The notes under the pieces: model-generated
The model's input: the letters and a program-made list of their open reading frames with translations, nothing else
Database searches by the model: none
Told to the model about the DNA's origin: nothing
In this document: positions 16,865 through 25,390 of the stretch, piece after piece
Numbering within the stretch: position 1 is the stretch's first letter
How the letters are laid out: the number at the start of each line of letters is the position of its first letter
Made by a program: the position numbers and the translations under genes
NCBI GenBank assembly: GCA_903926465.1
Contig: CAIYJE010000026.1
Coordinates: 1 to 34,940, forward strand
Length of the DNA stretch: 34,940 bases
From: an uncultured Planctomycetales bacterium
GTDB taxonomy: Bacteria; Planctomycetota; Planctomycetia; Isosphaerales; Isosphaeraceae
Reading direction: 5' to 3'

Positions 16865-18472
16865 TTGGACTGGTACTGCTTGGCCCCAGGCGGGTCATGG
16901 GAGGCGCCGGCTGATTCCGCAGAGGCGTCACCGGGCTCGAACTCCGCCAGTTCGAACGAAGTCGAAGATCGCTTCCAGCACCTGGAAACGCTGTTGAGCA
17001 AGCAAGCGGAACAGATTGACAAGCTTTCCAGCGAGAACCAGAAGCTGGTTGAGCAAGTACGCGAGCTTTCCACCGGAGCCGCCAATCCAGAGGTTCAGCA
17101 CTTGCCAGGTGCGGTCTCGCCTCCGTTGCCAGATCCGTCTTTGGTAGAGCCTCAGAGCCTGTTCACCTCCCAGGGGATGGGTTCGGTACCCAGCAACTCG
17201 CCGGTCATGGGTTCGGCCTTGCAGGAAGCAGGCAACTATGCGGCTCCTGCCGCTCATCACGCCAGCGCAGATCGTACGTTTCTGGCGGGCCTTTATAACG
17301 ATGGGTTTGTGCTGGTTGCGCCCAGTGATAAGCAGAAAACGCCGTTCGCACTCAAGCTCAACATCTCGACACAAGTTCGTTACACTGGTTTTTACAAGTC
17401 GGCGGATAGCTGGACCGATAGTGCTGGTCACGTGTGGCCGATAATCAATCGCAGTTATTTCGCGCTCAATCGCAACTTCTTCAGCTTCAGTGGTTTCGCG
17501 TTCTCTCCCAATTTGCTCTACAACGTGACGGTTTTCAGCACCTCAACAACGAATCAGACGATTGCCATTGGAGCCCTGAGCTATGTCCTGGACAAAGGCC
17601 TGTCGCTGAATGCGGGCTACTACAAGGTGCCCGGTACGCGTGAGTGGTTAGAGCCAATTCGCCAGCTCGGCGCAGACCGAACGATGGCAAACACCTTCTT
17701 TCGTCCCTCGGTGAGTCCTGGATTCTGGCTGAGTGGAGAGCCTCTGGAACGTCTTCACTACATCATGGGCATTTACAACGACGTGAATTCCATGTCCAGC
17801 AACGCCTTCCGTGGCAATACCAACATGACCTACGCGGGAAATGTCTGGTGGGAACCGTTGGGAGAGTTCGGCGTCGGTTATGGCGATGCCGTCTATCATG
17901 AAAATCTGGTGATGCGAACGGGGTCGAGCCTCGTGTTTTCGCGCTCGCGCTTGGAAGCGAATCCTAACCCCTATCAGACCAACCCGGAAAATACGGTGCT
18001 GATGCTGTCGAACGGCACGCCACTTTATGAACCCGGAGCGCTCGGCAAAGGAATTAGTGTCAACGCAACCAACCTGCTGCTGTATTCCTACGACCTTGCC
18101 TTCAAGTACCGTGGTTTCAGTCTCAGTGGTGAGTACTATGCACGCTGGTTTTTTGATCTAGGCACCGCCAGTGGTGCGGTTCCCTCTGCCAATCAGACAA
18201 TATTCGATAACGGTGGGCTGGCCCAGATTTCCGCTCCGATCGTGCCCAGGCATCTGGAATTGTTTGCCAGATCCTCAGGCGTGTTTGGTCAGTTCGGAAA
18301 CGGTACCGAATACGGCGGCGGCCTGAACTGGTTCATTGGCGGTAACCCACGCGTGCGAGCGACGGCTGAAGCCAAGCGGATCAATCATTCACCGGCGAAT
18401 AACGTTCTTTACGGTTACTTCGCCGGCCAAAGTGGAACCTTGCTCCAGTTGCAATTACAGACCGAGTTCTGA
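16865..18472 (+). CDS. OprO/OprP-like porin (paralogue 2), signal peptide out of frame
   Basis: The 535-codon frame from TTG 16865 encodes the same architecture as the preceding gene: coiled coil (VEDRFQHLETLLSKQAEQ onward), linker, and a barrel highly similar to paralogue 1 throughout, ending LLQLQLQTEF with the terminal Phe. It has no signal peptide of its own. Frame +1 just upstream, from ATG 16813 (AAGG four bases before) gives MTSGEDRVRLMYVHFLLLGL and VLLGP, an ideal signal peptide, then stops at 16914. Removing one C from the CCCC at about 16883-16886 would join the two into one protein starting at 16813. So this is either an assembly/sequencing error, a recent frameshift, or a recoded gene. 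The rest of the frame is intact. Confidence 0.8.
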   Translation: MDWYCLAPGGSWEAPADSAEASPGSNSASSNEVEDRFQHLETLLSKQAEQIDKLSSENQKLVEQVRELSTGAANPEVQHLPGAVSPPLPDPSLVEPQSLFTSQGMGSVPSNSPVMGSALQEAGNYAAPAAHHASADRTFLAGLYNDGFVLVAPSDKQKTPFALKLNISTQVRYTGFYKSADSWTDSAGHVWPIINRSYFALNRNFFSFSGFAFSPNLLYNVTVFSTSTTNQTIAIGALSYVLDKGLSLNAGYYKVPGTREWLEPIRQLGADRTMANTFFRPSVSPGFWLSGEPLERLHYIMGIYNDVNSMSSNAFRGNTNMTYAGNVWWEPLGEFGVGYGDAVYHENLVMRTGSSLVFSRSRLEANPNPYQTNPENTVLMLSNGTPLYEPGALGKGISVNATNLLLYSYDLAFKYRGFSLSGEYYARWFFDLGTASGAVPSANQTIFDNGGLAQISAPIVPRHLELFARSSGVFGQFGNGTEYGGGLNWFIGGNPRVRATAEAKRINHSPANNVLYGYFAGQSGTLLQLQLQTEF

Positions 18473-18486
18473 TGCCAGAGCGGTGT

Positions 18487-20019
18487 TCAGGGGGCCTGCG
18501 TTCTGAACCGCCAGTCCACGTGCCCTTCATAGGCCATGGTTTCACGTACCAGGTTGTAAAGCTCGGGATCATACTGCGCAAGTTGCTCCCTGCGCGTGAT
18601 CGGGTGAGGGGCGTCGGTGGGCGCAGGGTCCTGGCCGTTGGCCTGGAAGTAGGCCAGTACGCCCACAGACCAGTAATGGGTGGGGCTGTGGACCGCAGCC
18701 GTGCCCTGCCATTTGCCGGCGTTAAGAGCCTGCTCATGGAGGGTTCGTAATTGCTGGTCGAATGTCAGATCGAGCCGTTTCACGTTCAGCTCGTACTGCT
18801 GAACGTTGGAGCCTTTGGACTTCAGCGCGGGTTCAATTGGGCGCATGCCGGCCACCTGATGGATGGCCGTGGCCATCACCCGGACCACGGGGTTTGCCGG
18901 CACACCAGACGTTGCGGGATCCGCCAGCAGATCAGACTCCGTGACGACCAGGGTTTTCGTCCGTGGGTCATAGTCGTGGGTCTGGCTGAGCAGGTCAAAA
19001 TCGGCCTGCACGTCTTGAAACTCAGGCAGGTCGGCCATTGATTCGTTGGCTCCAAGCACCACCAGTTTCATGCCGCTGGCGATGAACGCCTTCAGAATAT
19101 CGTGCCGGTAAGCGAACATCTTGCGGATGATCTGGTTGGCTCTGAGCAGTGCCTCGTCGCTGGCGTTGCGGCCAACCACGGGAAACTCACGTGCAGATGT
19201 GAACTTGGTGTACCAGGGGGCGAGTTTCAGCCGGTTGGGGGGCAAAGAGATATTCGGTAACGGTTGCAGCCATCGGTAACGCCAGTCGGTGGCCGGGGTA
19301 AGCCTGAAGGTGTCACGGACCAGGGCGTACCCGTCTGGGTCGTGGAACCGAAGTTGTTCACGGGTCCCAATCGGGCCGTGGTTCCAGTTGTTCACGCGGT
19401 TGCAATCAAAGTAAGACTGAGCAATTTCCGCCCAGTATTCACCGGCATTGCCGGCGGCGTAGGTACGAGCGTAAAGCCCTTTTTTAATGGCCGATTTGTA
19501 GACCCGGTCCAGGCGATCTGCCCAGGCCGGCTCCAGACGCCTGACGGTGCCGTCGATGGTATGGCAAAACTCGTGGACGGCAATGCTTTCGTCGTCATAG
19601 CGATCCAGTGGCAAAGAGAGCAGGTTTTCCTCGCCAAAGCTGGTGGGGCGTCCACCGGTCCCGCGCACTCGTTCGTTAACGTACGCGGGGTCTGGGTGTG
19701 CGCTATTCTCTGGCATGTCGGTGTAAAGCTGATCCTTGCCAATCACAATCAGGTACATGCGGTCTTTGATCATGGCCTGAAGCACGTCGGGTCGCCCTGC
19801 CAGCAGGTGCGAAACAATTTCGTGAGCCCGCACCAGGGCCTGGTTGGCTACCACCTCGGCCCCCACAATGGGCAAGCCGGCCACCGAAACGCTTTTGGTG
19901 TAGAACGCCCTGGCCGAGGCGCGGTGGGGTTCGTCGACCAGGTCAAAGAAGGCCGGGGTAGGTGGAGTTACGGTGGGCGCGTCGGCCAGCCCCAGAAGCA
20001 GGAAGCAGGTGAGGATCAT
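18487..20019 (-). CDS. Secreted metallopeptidase-like protein, two tandem domains, second catalytically dead
   Basis: 510 residues from ATG 20019, opening with a short signal peptide (MILTCFLLLGLADA). Two copies of one domain follow: about 38-250 and 268-506. Matching blocks are FYTKSVSVAGLPIVG (39-53) with WYTKFTSAREFPVVG (269-283), MYLIVIGKDQLYTDMPE with MKLVVLGANESMADLPE, and TDWRYRW with VDWRFRT. Copy 1 has HEFCH at 149-153, the zinc HExxH motif, and a downstream GEYWAE (193-198) able to give a third ligand. In copy 2 the aligned sites read HQVAG (387-391) and THYWSV (447-452), so the catalytic residues are lost. Lethal-factor-like or other gluzincin folds are possible; family unknown. 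The start is set after the aminotransferase terminator (20053-20091), which a longer frame to 20106 would cross. Confidence 0.8.
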   Translation of the reverse strand: MILTCFLLLGLADAPTVTPPTPAFFDLVDEPHRASARAFYTKSVSVAGLPIVGAEVVANQALVRAHEIVSHLLAGRPDVLQAMIKDRMYLIVIGKDQLYTDMPENSAHPDPAYVNERVRGTGGRPTSFGEENLLSLPLDRYDDESIAVHEFCHTIDGTVRRLEPAWADRLDRVYKSAIKKGLYARTYAAGNAGEYWAEIAQSYFDCNRVNNWNHGPIGTREQLRFHDPDGYALVRDTFRLTPATDWRYRWLQPLPNISLPPNRLKLAPWYTKFTSAREFPVVGRNASDEALLRANQIIRKMFAYRHDILKAFIASGMKLVVLGANESMADLPEFQDVQADFDLLSQTHDYDPRTKTLVVTESDLLADPATSGVPANPVVRVMATAIHQVAGMRPIEPALKSKGSNVQQYELNVKRLDLTFDQQLRTLHEQALNAGKWQGTAAVHSPTHYWSVGVLAYFQANGQDPAPTDAPHPITRREQLAQYDPELYNLVRETMAYEGHVDWRFRTQAP

Positions 20020-20052
20020 GGTGGTGAATTGGTGTAGCCAGAGTAGCGATGG

Positions 20053-20091
20053 GTAACAAAAATGCGGGATCGAGTGGTTCGATCCCGCATT
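20053..20091 (-). terminator. Rho-independent terminator of the aminotransferase gene
   Basis: AATGCGGGATCGA (20061-20073) and TCGATCCCGCATT (20079-20091) form a perfect 13-bp stem with a 5-base loop. On the minus strand the stem is followed by TTTGTTACC. It lies 41 bases after the aminotransferase stop and separates that gene from the metallopeptidase-like gene. Confidence 0.85.
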
Positions 20092-20131
20092 GGGGTTTCG
20101 CGTCAATTTGTCGAGTGTCGGCGGCGTTGGT

Positions 20132-21388
20132 TTAAACGCCGGCCTTGGCTGGTTTCAGGCAGCGGCCGATGTTGCGGATGGCCTGCCGCAGGCGGTGTTC
20201 GTTTTCAACGAGTGCCAGGCGGAGGTACCCTTCGCCCATCTCACCGAACCCGCGGCCGGGGCTAACCACCACTTCGCCTTCTTTGAGAAGTTTCATGGCG
20301 AAGTCAATGGAACCCATGGCGCGCCAGGGCTCTGGAATGGGGGCCCAGACGAACATTCCGCCACGCGGAGATTCAACTTCCCAGCCAATTCTGTGCAGGC
20401 CATCAACCAGCAGGTCACGCCGGCGCTGGTACTCTTCGACCTGGGCAATGCGTGCTTCCTCGCCATGCCGCATGGCCACGATGGCTGCAATTTGCACGGC
20501 CTGGAACAGGCCGTAGTCGTAATAGCCTTTGACGGTTTTCAAGGCACGCAGGGCTTCTCGGTTACCGGCGGCAAATCCAACCCGCCAGCCGGCCATGTTG
20601 TATCCCTTGGACATGGTGGTGAACTCGCAGCCCACGTCCTTGGCGCCAGGGACAGACAGGAAGCTCGGTGGCGTGTAGCCGTCGAAGCCGATATCGCCAT
20701 AAGCGAAGTCATGAATGACGAGGAACTTGTACTTCCGGGCCAGCCCCACCACTTCCTCAAAGAAGGCGCGCTCAACCACGGTGGCTGAGGGGTTGTGGGG
20801 AAAATTGAGCACCAGGACCTTGGGTCTTGGCAGCAGGCGCTGGCAGGTGGTGGCGATCTCGGTCAGCAGGCGTTGGGGATCGCGAACGTCGATGGCAATA
20901 GCATTGGCGCTGGCCAGATTCACGGCGTGCGAGTGAATGGGGAACGTGGGCGCGGGAACCAGGGCGGTATCACCGGGGCCAAGCAGGGCCAAGCACATGT
21001 GGCTGAACCCCTCTTTGGAGCCGATGGTGGTGACCACCTCGGCCTCGGGATCAAGGGTTACGCCGTATCGATTCTCGTACTTCTTGGCAACCTCTTTGCG
21101 GAGGTTGAGAACGCCCGTGGCCACGCTGTAGCGGTGATTCTTGTCTTCGCGGGCTGCCTCGCACAGCTTATCGATCACGTAATCGGGCGGGGGATCGGTT
21201 GGGTTACCCATGCCGAGGTCGATGACGTCGGCACCGTCCTTCCGCATCTGGTACTTCAACTCATTGATGCGCCCGAAAAGATAGGGCGGCAAGTTTTTCA
21301 CCCGCGAGGAGACCTCGATGGTGAACCCCTCGCCCGGATCGGCTCCGGTGCCGTCGTTGGGGTCGCGGTAGAGGGTTGGGTCGCTCAT
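20132..21388 (-). CDS. Class I/II PLP aminotransferase (AlaC / LL-DAP aminotransferase-like)
   Basis: 418 residues, fold type I. PLP-binding residues can be placed: Asn199 in NFPHNPSA, Asp227 and Tyr230 in HDFAYGD, and the Schiff-base lysine Lys261 in [13 protein letters not shown]; the substrate-carboxylate Arg lies in YLRLALVEN near the C-terminus. The [10 protein letters not shown] signature and an N-terminus with [16 protein letters not shown] are characteristic of the AlaC-type alanine-glutamate transaminases and of the related LL-diaminopimelate aminotransferases (DapL2-like). Planctomycetes can use the DapL route to lysine, so both roles are possible and I leave the symbol blank. ATG 21388 has GGGA close in front. 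Monocistronic, with a strong terminator. Confidence 0.9.
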   Translation of the reverse strand: MSDPTLYRDPNDGTGADPGEGFTIEVSSRVKNLPPYLFGRINELKYQMRKDGADVIDLGMGNPTDPPPDYVIDKLCEAAREDKNHRYSVATGVLNLRKEVAKKYENRYGVTLDPEAEVVTTIGSKEGFSHMCLALLGPGDTALVPAPTFPIHSHAVNLASANAIAIDVRDPQRLLTEIATTCQRLLPRPKVLVLNFPHNPSATVVERAFFEEVVGLARKYKFLVIHDFAYGDIGFDGYTPPSFLSVPGAKDVGCEFTTMSKGYNMAGWRVGFAAGNREALRALKTVKGYYDYGLFQAVQIAAIVAMRHGEEARIAQVEEYQRRRDLLVDGLHRIGWEVESPRGGMFVWAPIPEPWRAMGSIDFAMKLLKEGEVVVSPGRGFGEMGEGYLRLALVENEHRLRQAIRNIGRCLKPAKAGV

Positions 21389-21544
21389 TCCCGTGAGATC
21401 CTTCGATATAACCAGTAGGTGGGGCCCCCCGGCGCGCGTGAGGCCCCCTGTGCATGCTCCTGTGATCGCGCCCCAGGGTTCAAACTATCACAAAAACGCC
21501 CGCCAGAAAACGGCGGTTCGCCAACTGTCCTCTTCCTGCAAAGG

Positions 21545-23587
21545 TCAAGGGGCCGCTGGGGTCGGCTTCCAGCGCCAAAGTTCATCAAAGAAATTGGCCC
21601 CCACCACCTTGCCGGGCCACCGGCTGCTGGGCGGGGTGTTCAGGTCAATCACGGCCCAGTCTGGCAACTTGGGGGTTTGCCGGGCATTGTTCAGGTCATC
21701 GTACTCGCGGTAGGTGAAGCCGCTATTCAAAACGATGTAGCGTGCAGGGTTCAGGGGGTTCGGGAATACCAGAATGAGGGCGTGGTCAGACGCCTGGAAT
21801 TTCTGGTCGCCGGCCACAATTTCATCACCGGTCCACTGGAAGGGAAGCTTGTCGGCAATCTTCTTCAAAACCTCGTTGCTGGAAGGGTCGCCCCAAAGGA
21901 TCAGGTTCGAGGCAGCAATCTGGGCCTCGGTCAGGTCCAGGTCTTTCACCTGGGGGGCGATGCCGCGGAATTGGGTACGCCAGCGGGCCACGGCGCGGGT
22001 CTGCTCTGCGTTGCACCACGCCTGAAACTTGGGGTTTGGGCTGGTACCCGTGGGGGTGACAAACAGGAACGAGTCCAGAAAGGCATCGTCAATCGGCCCT
22101 TGCAGGCCATGGCGCTTTTGCAGTTGGTCCTGGGGCAGGGGGCCCAGTTTCCAGGAATCGCCATCTTTGTGAAAAGACGCGGTCCAGGAGCGGTCAGACT
22201 GTGGTGGTGGGGCGAGCACTTCCTGATGGTCAATCTCTACCGGCATGACCGGGTTGCTGGTCTCGCCTTGTTCCATGGGGGCCAAAGGCGCAGAGCCTGG
22301 CGGCATGTTCACGGTGAAGGCGGTTACGTTGGTGGTGCTGAAGAACGGAACCAGATTCTGGCCTCCGTTGATGGTGGCGGCCTTCCAGTGCTCGCCCAGG
22401 GCGTCGATGGTAATCCAGGCACTCTGGTTGTGACGCAGGGTGAAGGTGGTGAAGTGGACATCTTGTGGCACTCGCTTGCGGCCGACTTCGGCCAGCGTGT
22501 CCATCCGGGCTTCCACTTCAGCCTTGGCGCGTGGCTCGTACTGGTGGCCGGTCTTGGGGCCGATCACGTGAAGCAGTTCCATCCCGAACGGCCGAACAGC
22601 CTCGGCCATCACGTCGGCCGCCTGTTTCTGGATATCGTCGGCACCGCTGTAGGCCACGGTGGGAACCATGCGGATATTGCCCGCCCATTTGTCGCAGTCG
22701 TACAGGTTCCAGAGGGCTTTTTCGTACCAGGGGGGATTGAGGGTTTCTTTCTGGAAGACGTTCAGGAACCGGGGTGTTTCTGAGAATCCTGCCCCTGGAT
22801 TGGCGGCGAACCACGAGTTGGGTTGATGGACGGCAATCTGCCAGGCGGCTGCGCCGCCCATAGAGAAACCACGCACGCTCACGCGGTCTTCGTCAATTCG
22901 GTACATCCGTTTGACGGCGGCAATGGCCTCATCCACATCCACTTCGCCGGCAAGCTTGTAGGCATTGCAGTAGCGTCCATAGGGATGCAGAACGATGGTG
23001 TCTTTGGGGGTGAAGGTTCCCGCATTGGTCATGCGGTCATGGAGGAAGTTCAGCTCGCTCAGGGTCTCGCCTCGCCCGTGGAACCAGACGTCCAGCCGGT
23101 ATCGGTCCTTACCTTCGAACGTGTAAGACTCGGGAATCACGAGCCCGAACGGCTGAATTGAGCCGTCGATCTTGGAACGATACGCGCGAGGGACCAGACC
23201 ACGCTGGCGAGTCCAGGGGGCACCTTCGGCGGAAAGCAGATGATCGGCCCGGCGACGGGCCTCCGCCAGCAGGGCACGCGCTTTGTCAAACTCTTCAGGA
23301 GCAAAGAATTCGTTGTACTGAAGCGCATCGGCCACCGCCCTGACAAAAACCTCGATATCAGGCAGTGCGGCCTGTACGTCTGACCTGGGCTTGGCGGCCA
23401 GCGTGGAGATCTCACCGCGTAACGAGTCGATTTCCGTGACCAGGGCCTGCCGGACGGCTGCTGGAACCTCAATCCCTGGCTTGGGTACCGGCCTCACCTG
23501 TTCAATCGTGTTGTCGACTGGCCCGTCGGCATGTGCCCAGGCGCATATTGGCAAGATGTACAGGAGCGGCCAGGCTCGAAAACGCAT
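21545..23587 (-). CDS. Large secreted alpha/beta hydrolase (prolyl oligopeptidase/PHB depolymerase-like)
   Basis: 680 residues. Signal peptide about 1-21 (cut after AHA). Residues 40-130 are mostly helical and may pack on the catalytic domain. The alpha/beta hydrolase core (about 145-370) holds the nucleophile elbow GFSMGG with Ser242, a candidate acid in YSGADD (Asp317/318) and His348 in TGHQY, in the correct order. An oxyanion-type VWFHGRGE is at about 167-174. After it come a beta-rich stretch (about 375-440) and a C-terminal domain (about 470-680) ending in the conserved-looking VVGANFFDELW. Likely an exported esterase or peptidase acting on polymers. ATG 23587 begins directly in the signal peptide. 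Stands alone. Confidence 0.82.
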   Translation of the reverse strand: MRFRAWPLLYILPICAWAHADGPVDNTIEQVRPVPKPGIEVPAAVRQALVTEIDSLRGEISTLAAKPRSDVQAALPDIEVFVRAVADALQYNEFFAPEEFDKARALLAEARRRADHLLSAEGAPWTRQRGLVPRAYRSKIDGSIQPFGLVIPESYTFEGKDRYRLDVWFHGRGETLSELNFLHDRMTNAGTFTPKDTIVLHPYGRYCNAYKLAGEVDVDEAIAAVKRMYRIDEDRVSVRGFSMGGAAAWQIAVHQPNSWFAANPGAGFSETPRFLNVFQKETLNPPWYEKALWNLYDCDKWAGNIRMVPTVAYSGADDIQKQAADVMAEAVRPFGMELLHVIGPKTGHQYEPRAKAEVEARMDTLAEVGRKRVPQDVHFTTFTLRHNQSAWITIDALGEHWKAATINGGQNLVPFFSTTNVTAFTVNMPPGSAPLAPMEQGETSNPVMPVEIDHQEVLAPPPQSDRSWTASFHKDGDSWKLGPLPQDQLQKRHGLQGPIDDAFLDSFLFVTPTGTSPNPKFQAWCNAEQTRAVARWRTQFRGIAPQVKDLDLTEAQIAASNLILWGDPSSNEVLKKIADKLPFQWTGDEIVAGDQKFQASDHALILVFPNPLNPARYIVLNSGFTYREYDDLNNARQTPKLPDWAVIDLNTPPSSRWPGKVVGANFFDELWRWKPTPAAP

Positions 23588-23831
23588 CGGTGAACCTCAA
23601 GCAGGGGTGGGTAGGCAGCCTCACGCAGGTGTGACTTTTGCATCATAAGCCGAGTCAGACCCCGTGTCGCCGGGCCAGGCCATCTTCTGATCGTAATTCT
23701 GTGGGCTGGCGAGGCACCGGATCCCATTTTGAAAAAAGCGTGGACTTTTGATCATCTCTTGGCTACTGTCCTGGCGATAAGTGTGTACGTGGTTACACTG
23801 AACAGAAGTTCCATGGATGGAGGGTACGACC

Positions 23832-24107
23832 GTGGCTCCACTTGAACGGCTTTTCGCGTATGAGATTGAGTTTCATCGTCGGTTGCGAACGGAACTGGCG
23901 GCATTTCAGGATCTTGGGGGGTTGCACACCAGCTACGCGCTTGGGTTGGGGTATGAGCCAATCATCCGGGCGGTGGGCTCGGTCTCGATGCGAGAAATTG
24001 ATGGGGTCATGAAGAAGATGACCTTGGCCGGCGATGTTCGAGATGTTTTGAAGGCCCGAGATTCCGTGATGCGGGTGCTGAGTGTGCGTCAGTTTGAGGG
24101 GCACTGA
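23832..24107 (+). CDS. Small hypothetical protein upstream of the kinase
   Basis: 91 residues from GTG 23832, preceded at seven bases by GGAGGG, the best ribosome binding site in this part of the window; an ATG at 23817 overlaps that site and is less likely. The protein is predicted mainly helical and polar, with no signal peptide, no Cys and a central Gly-rich turn (LGGLHTSYALGLGYEP). I do not recognise the family; it lacks the PqqD features one might expect beside an HprK-like kinase. It starts a plus-strand group with the kinase (24215) and the amidohydrolase (25391), so a shared role is plausible. Calling it a gene rests on the RBS, the position and codon use. Confidence 0.6.
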   Translation: MAPLERLFAYEIEFHRRLRTELAAFQDLGGLHTSYALGLGYEPIIRAVGSVSMREIDGVMKKMTLAGDVRDVLKARDSVMRVLSVRQFEGH

Positions 24108-24125
24108 GGTTGAGCGGGATGCCGC

Positions 24126-24218
24126 TTGGGTAAGAAGCTCGGTACGCTGGAAGATGGTATTCTGGCGGATGGGTTGCCACTGGCGTGGTTTGAAGGTTTT
24201 GAAATGAAGTTGCGATGA
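24126..24218 (+). CDS. Possible 30-codon ORF coupled to the kinase
   Basis: A frame open from just after a stop at 24111 runs to a TGA at 24216-24218. From TTG 24126 it encodes 30 residues (LGKKLGTLEDGILADGLPLA, then WFEGFEMKLR). The stop overlaps the kinase ATG as ATGA (24215-24218), the classic arrangement of translationally coupled genes. Against it: the start codon is TTG with a poor binding site and the ORF is very short. It could be a peptide substrate of the kinase, a leader peptide, or chance. Confidence 0.25.
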   Translation: MGKKLGTLEDGILADGLPLAWFEGFEMKLR

Positions 24219-25321
24219 TGCTGTCCAGCCTGTTGATTGCCCGAAGTGGGCTTGTGATCAAGGTGAGGAGTTCGCAGCCTTCGGATTTGCGCTGGCTGGA
24301 AGAGTGTTTGAGGCCCGGTTTCTCGGTGGTGACGGATGGCCGGTACGACTGGGAGATTTTGGTGCAGGTCGATGGTTTCCGGTATCGCCAGTTGCAGGAC
24401 GGCGGGTCAGCGACTGGTCGGCCGGTCGTCCCGGTCTTCAGTTTTGATAGTGAGGTGGGTGAGTATCCGGTTTGGAATGGCGAACCCTTGACCATTCATG
24501 ATCGTGAGTTTCGACTTTTTTACCGGGTTTGCTCGGCAGAGAAATTGGTTGAGGTGGTAACGGCAGCACCCTTGCCATCGCTTCGGGTGGCGTTGTTGCG
24601 TCTGGTGCGTGAAATCTCGACGCAGCATCTGGTGCGGCGGGGGCAGATTCAATTTCATGGCGCGGTGGTGAGCCTTGCTGGTCAAGGTCTGATGATTTGT
24701 GGGCCGAAGCGTGCTGGTAAGACCAGCCTGACAATCCACCTGTTACAGGACCCTGCGGCCCGCTTCCTCTCAAATGATCGGGCTCTGGTTGAGCTTGGTG
24801 CGCAGCCTCCAGCCATGGTCAGTGGCATGCCCACGGTCATCGCCATCCGGCCCGGCGCACTGACGTTATTTCCAGACTTGCCACTTTCGCAGATTCGTCA
24901 CTGGCGGGCCCGACAAACTCTGGTGGAGTCATTGAACTTGGTAAGTCATGCCGCGAGTGGACCACAGCCGGCCAAGCTGGACATGAATCCTGAGCAGTTC
25001 TGTCATTTTCTGGGAACAGCGGCCGTGGCCGTTGCTCCGCTGAGGGCGGTTTTGTTTCCAAGGGTCAACCCTCAGCAACCACACGTTGAGATTACAAGGC
25101 TGGATATGGCAGAAATTTCTGGCAGGCTTTTGACCAACCTTCTGCTGCCCGGGTATTCGGTCATCACTTCGAGCATGGGCGAATCTTGGTCACTGGACTT
25201 GGTACGGAAACGTGTGAACCAGATTGCCGCTGAGATTCTTGGGTTGGAGATTGTGCTGGGTGAGGGGGCATACCTGGACCGAACGGCCGCGGCGCGTGTG
25301 CTGGAACGGCTTGGACTTTGA
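24215..25321 (+). CDS. HprK-like serine kinase / P-loop ATPase
   Basis: 368 residues. The P-loop domain begins near residue 145 with QFHGAVVSLAGQGLMICGP, the usual HPr kinase-like opening in which a strand-turn precedes Walker A GPKRAGKT (163-170). A second acidic site FLSNDRA (184-190, Asp188) fits the Walker B-like position of HprK-related proteins. The N-terminal 140 residues are a separate domain, beta-rich, of no clear family. HprK-related kinases outside the PTS occur in peptide-natural-product and envelope loci, where some phosphorylate a peptide or a small protein; no HPr or PTS gene is seen here. ATG 24215 overlaps the preceding small frame by ATGA. Part of the plus-strand group 23832-26509. 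Confidence 0.72.
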   Translation: MMLSSLLIARSGLVIKVRSSQPSDLRWLEECLRPGFSVVTDGRYDWEILVQVDGFRYRQLQDGGSATGRPVVPVFSFDSEVGEYPVWNGEPLTIHDREFRLFYRVCSAEKLVEVVTAAPLPSLRVALLRLVREISTQHLVRRGQIQFHGAVVSLAGQGLMICGPKRAGKTSLTIHLLQDPAARFLSNDRALVELGAQPPAMVSGMPTVIAIRPGALTLFPDLPLSQIRHWRARQTLVESLNLVSHAASGPQPAKLDMNPEQFCHFLGTAAVAVAPLRAVLFPRVNPQQPHVEITRLDMAEISGRLLTNLLLPGYSVITSSMGESWSLDLVRKRVNQIAAEILGLEIVLGEGAYLDRTAAARVLERLGL

Positions 25322-25390
25322 GCTTTTGGGATGGGACCTGAGAATCTGATTCCTCGATCACCGATTGACTGATTTTTATGAGAAAATTCT

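Noticed and set aside
19264-20788. Two long plus-strand frames (257 and 232 codons) opposite the metallopeptidase-like and aminotransferase genes
   Set aside because: Both are mirror frames of well supported minus-strand genes in GC-rich DNA and have no domain signature.
21419-22783. 454-codon plus-strand frame opposite the secreted hydrolase gene
   Set aside because: The opposite strand encodes a hydrolase with a signal peptide and a complete catalytic triad; the plus-strand translation is Gly/Val/His-rich shadow with no motif.
24215-25321. Calling the kinase true HPr kinase/phosphorylase (HprK)
   Set aside because: The P-loop and the acidic site fit the wider family, but the N-terminal domain differs and no HPr or PTS gene is in the window.
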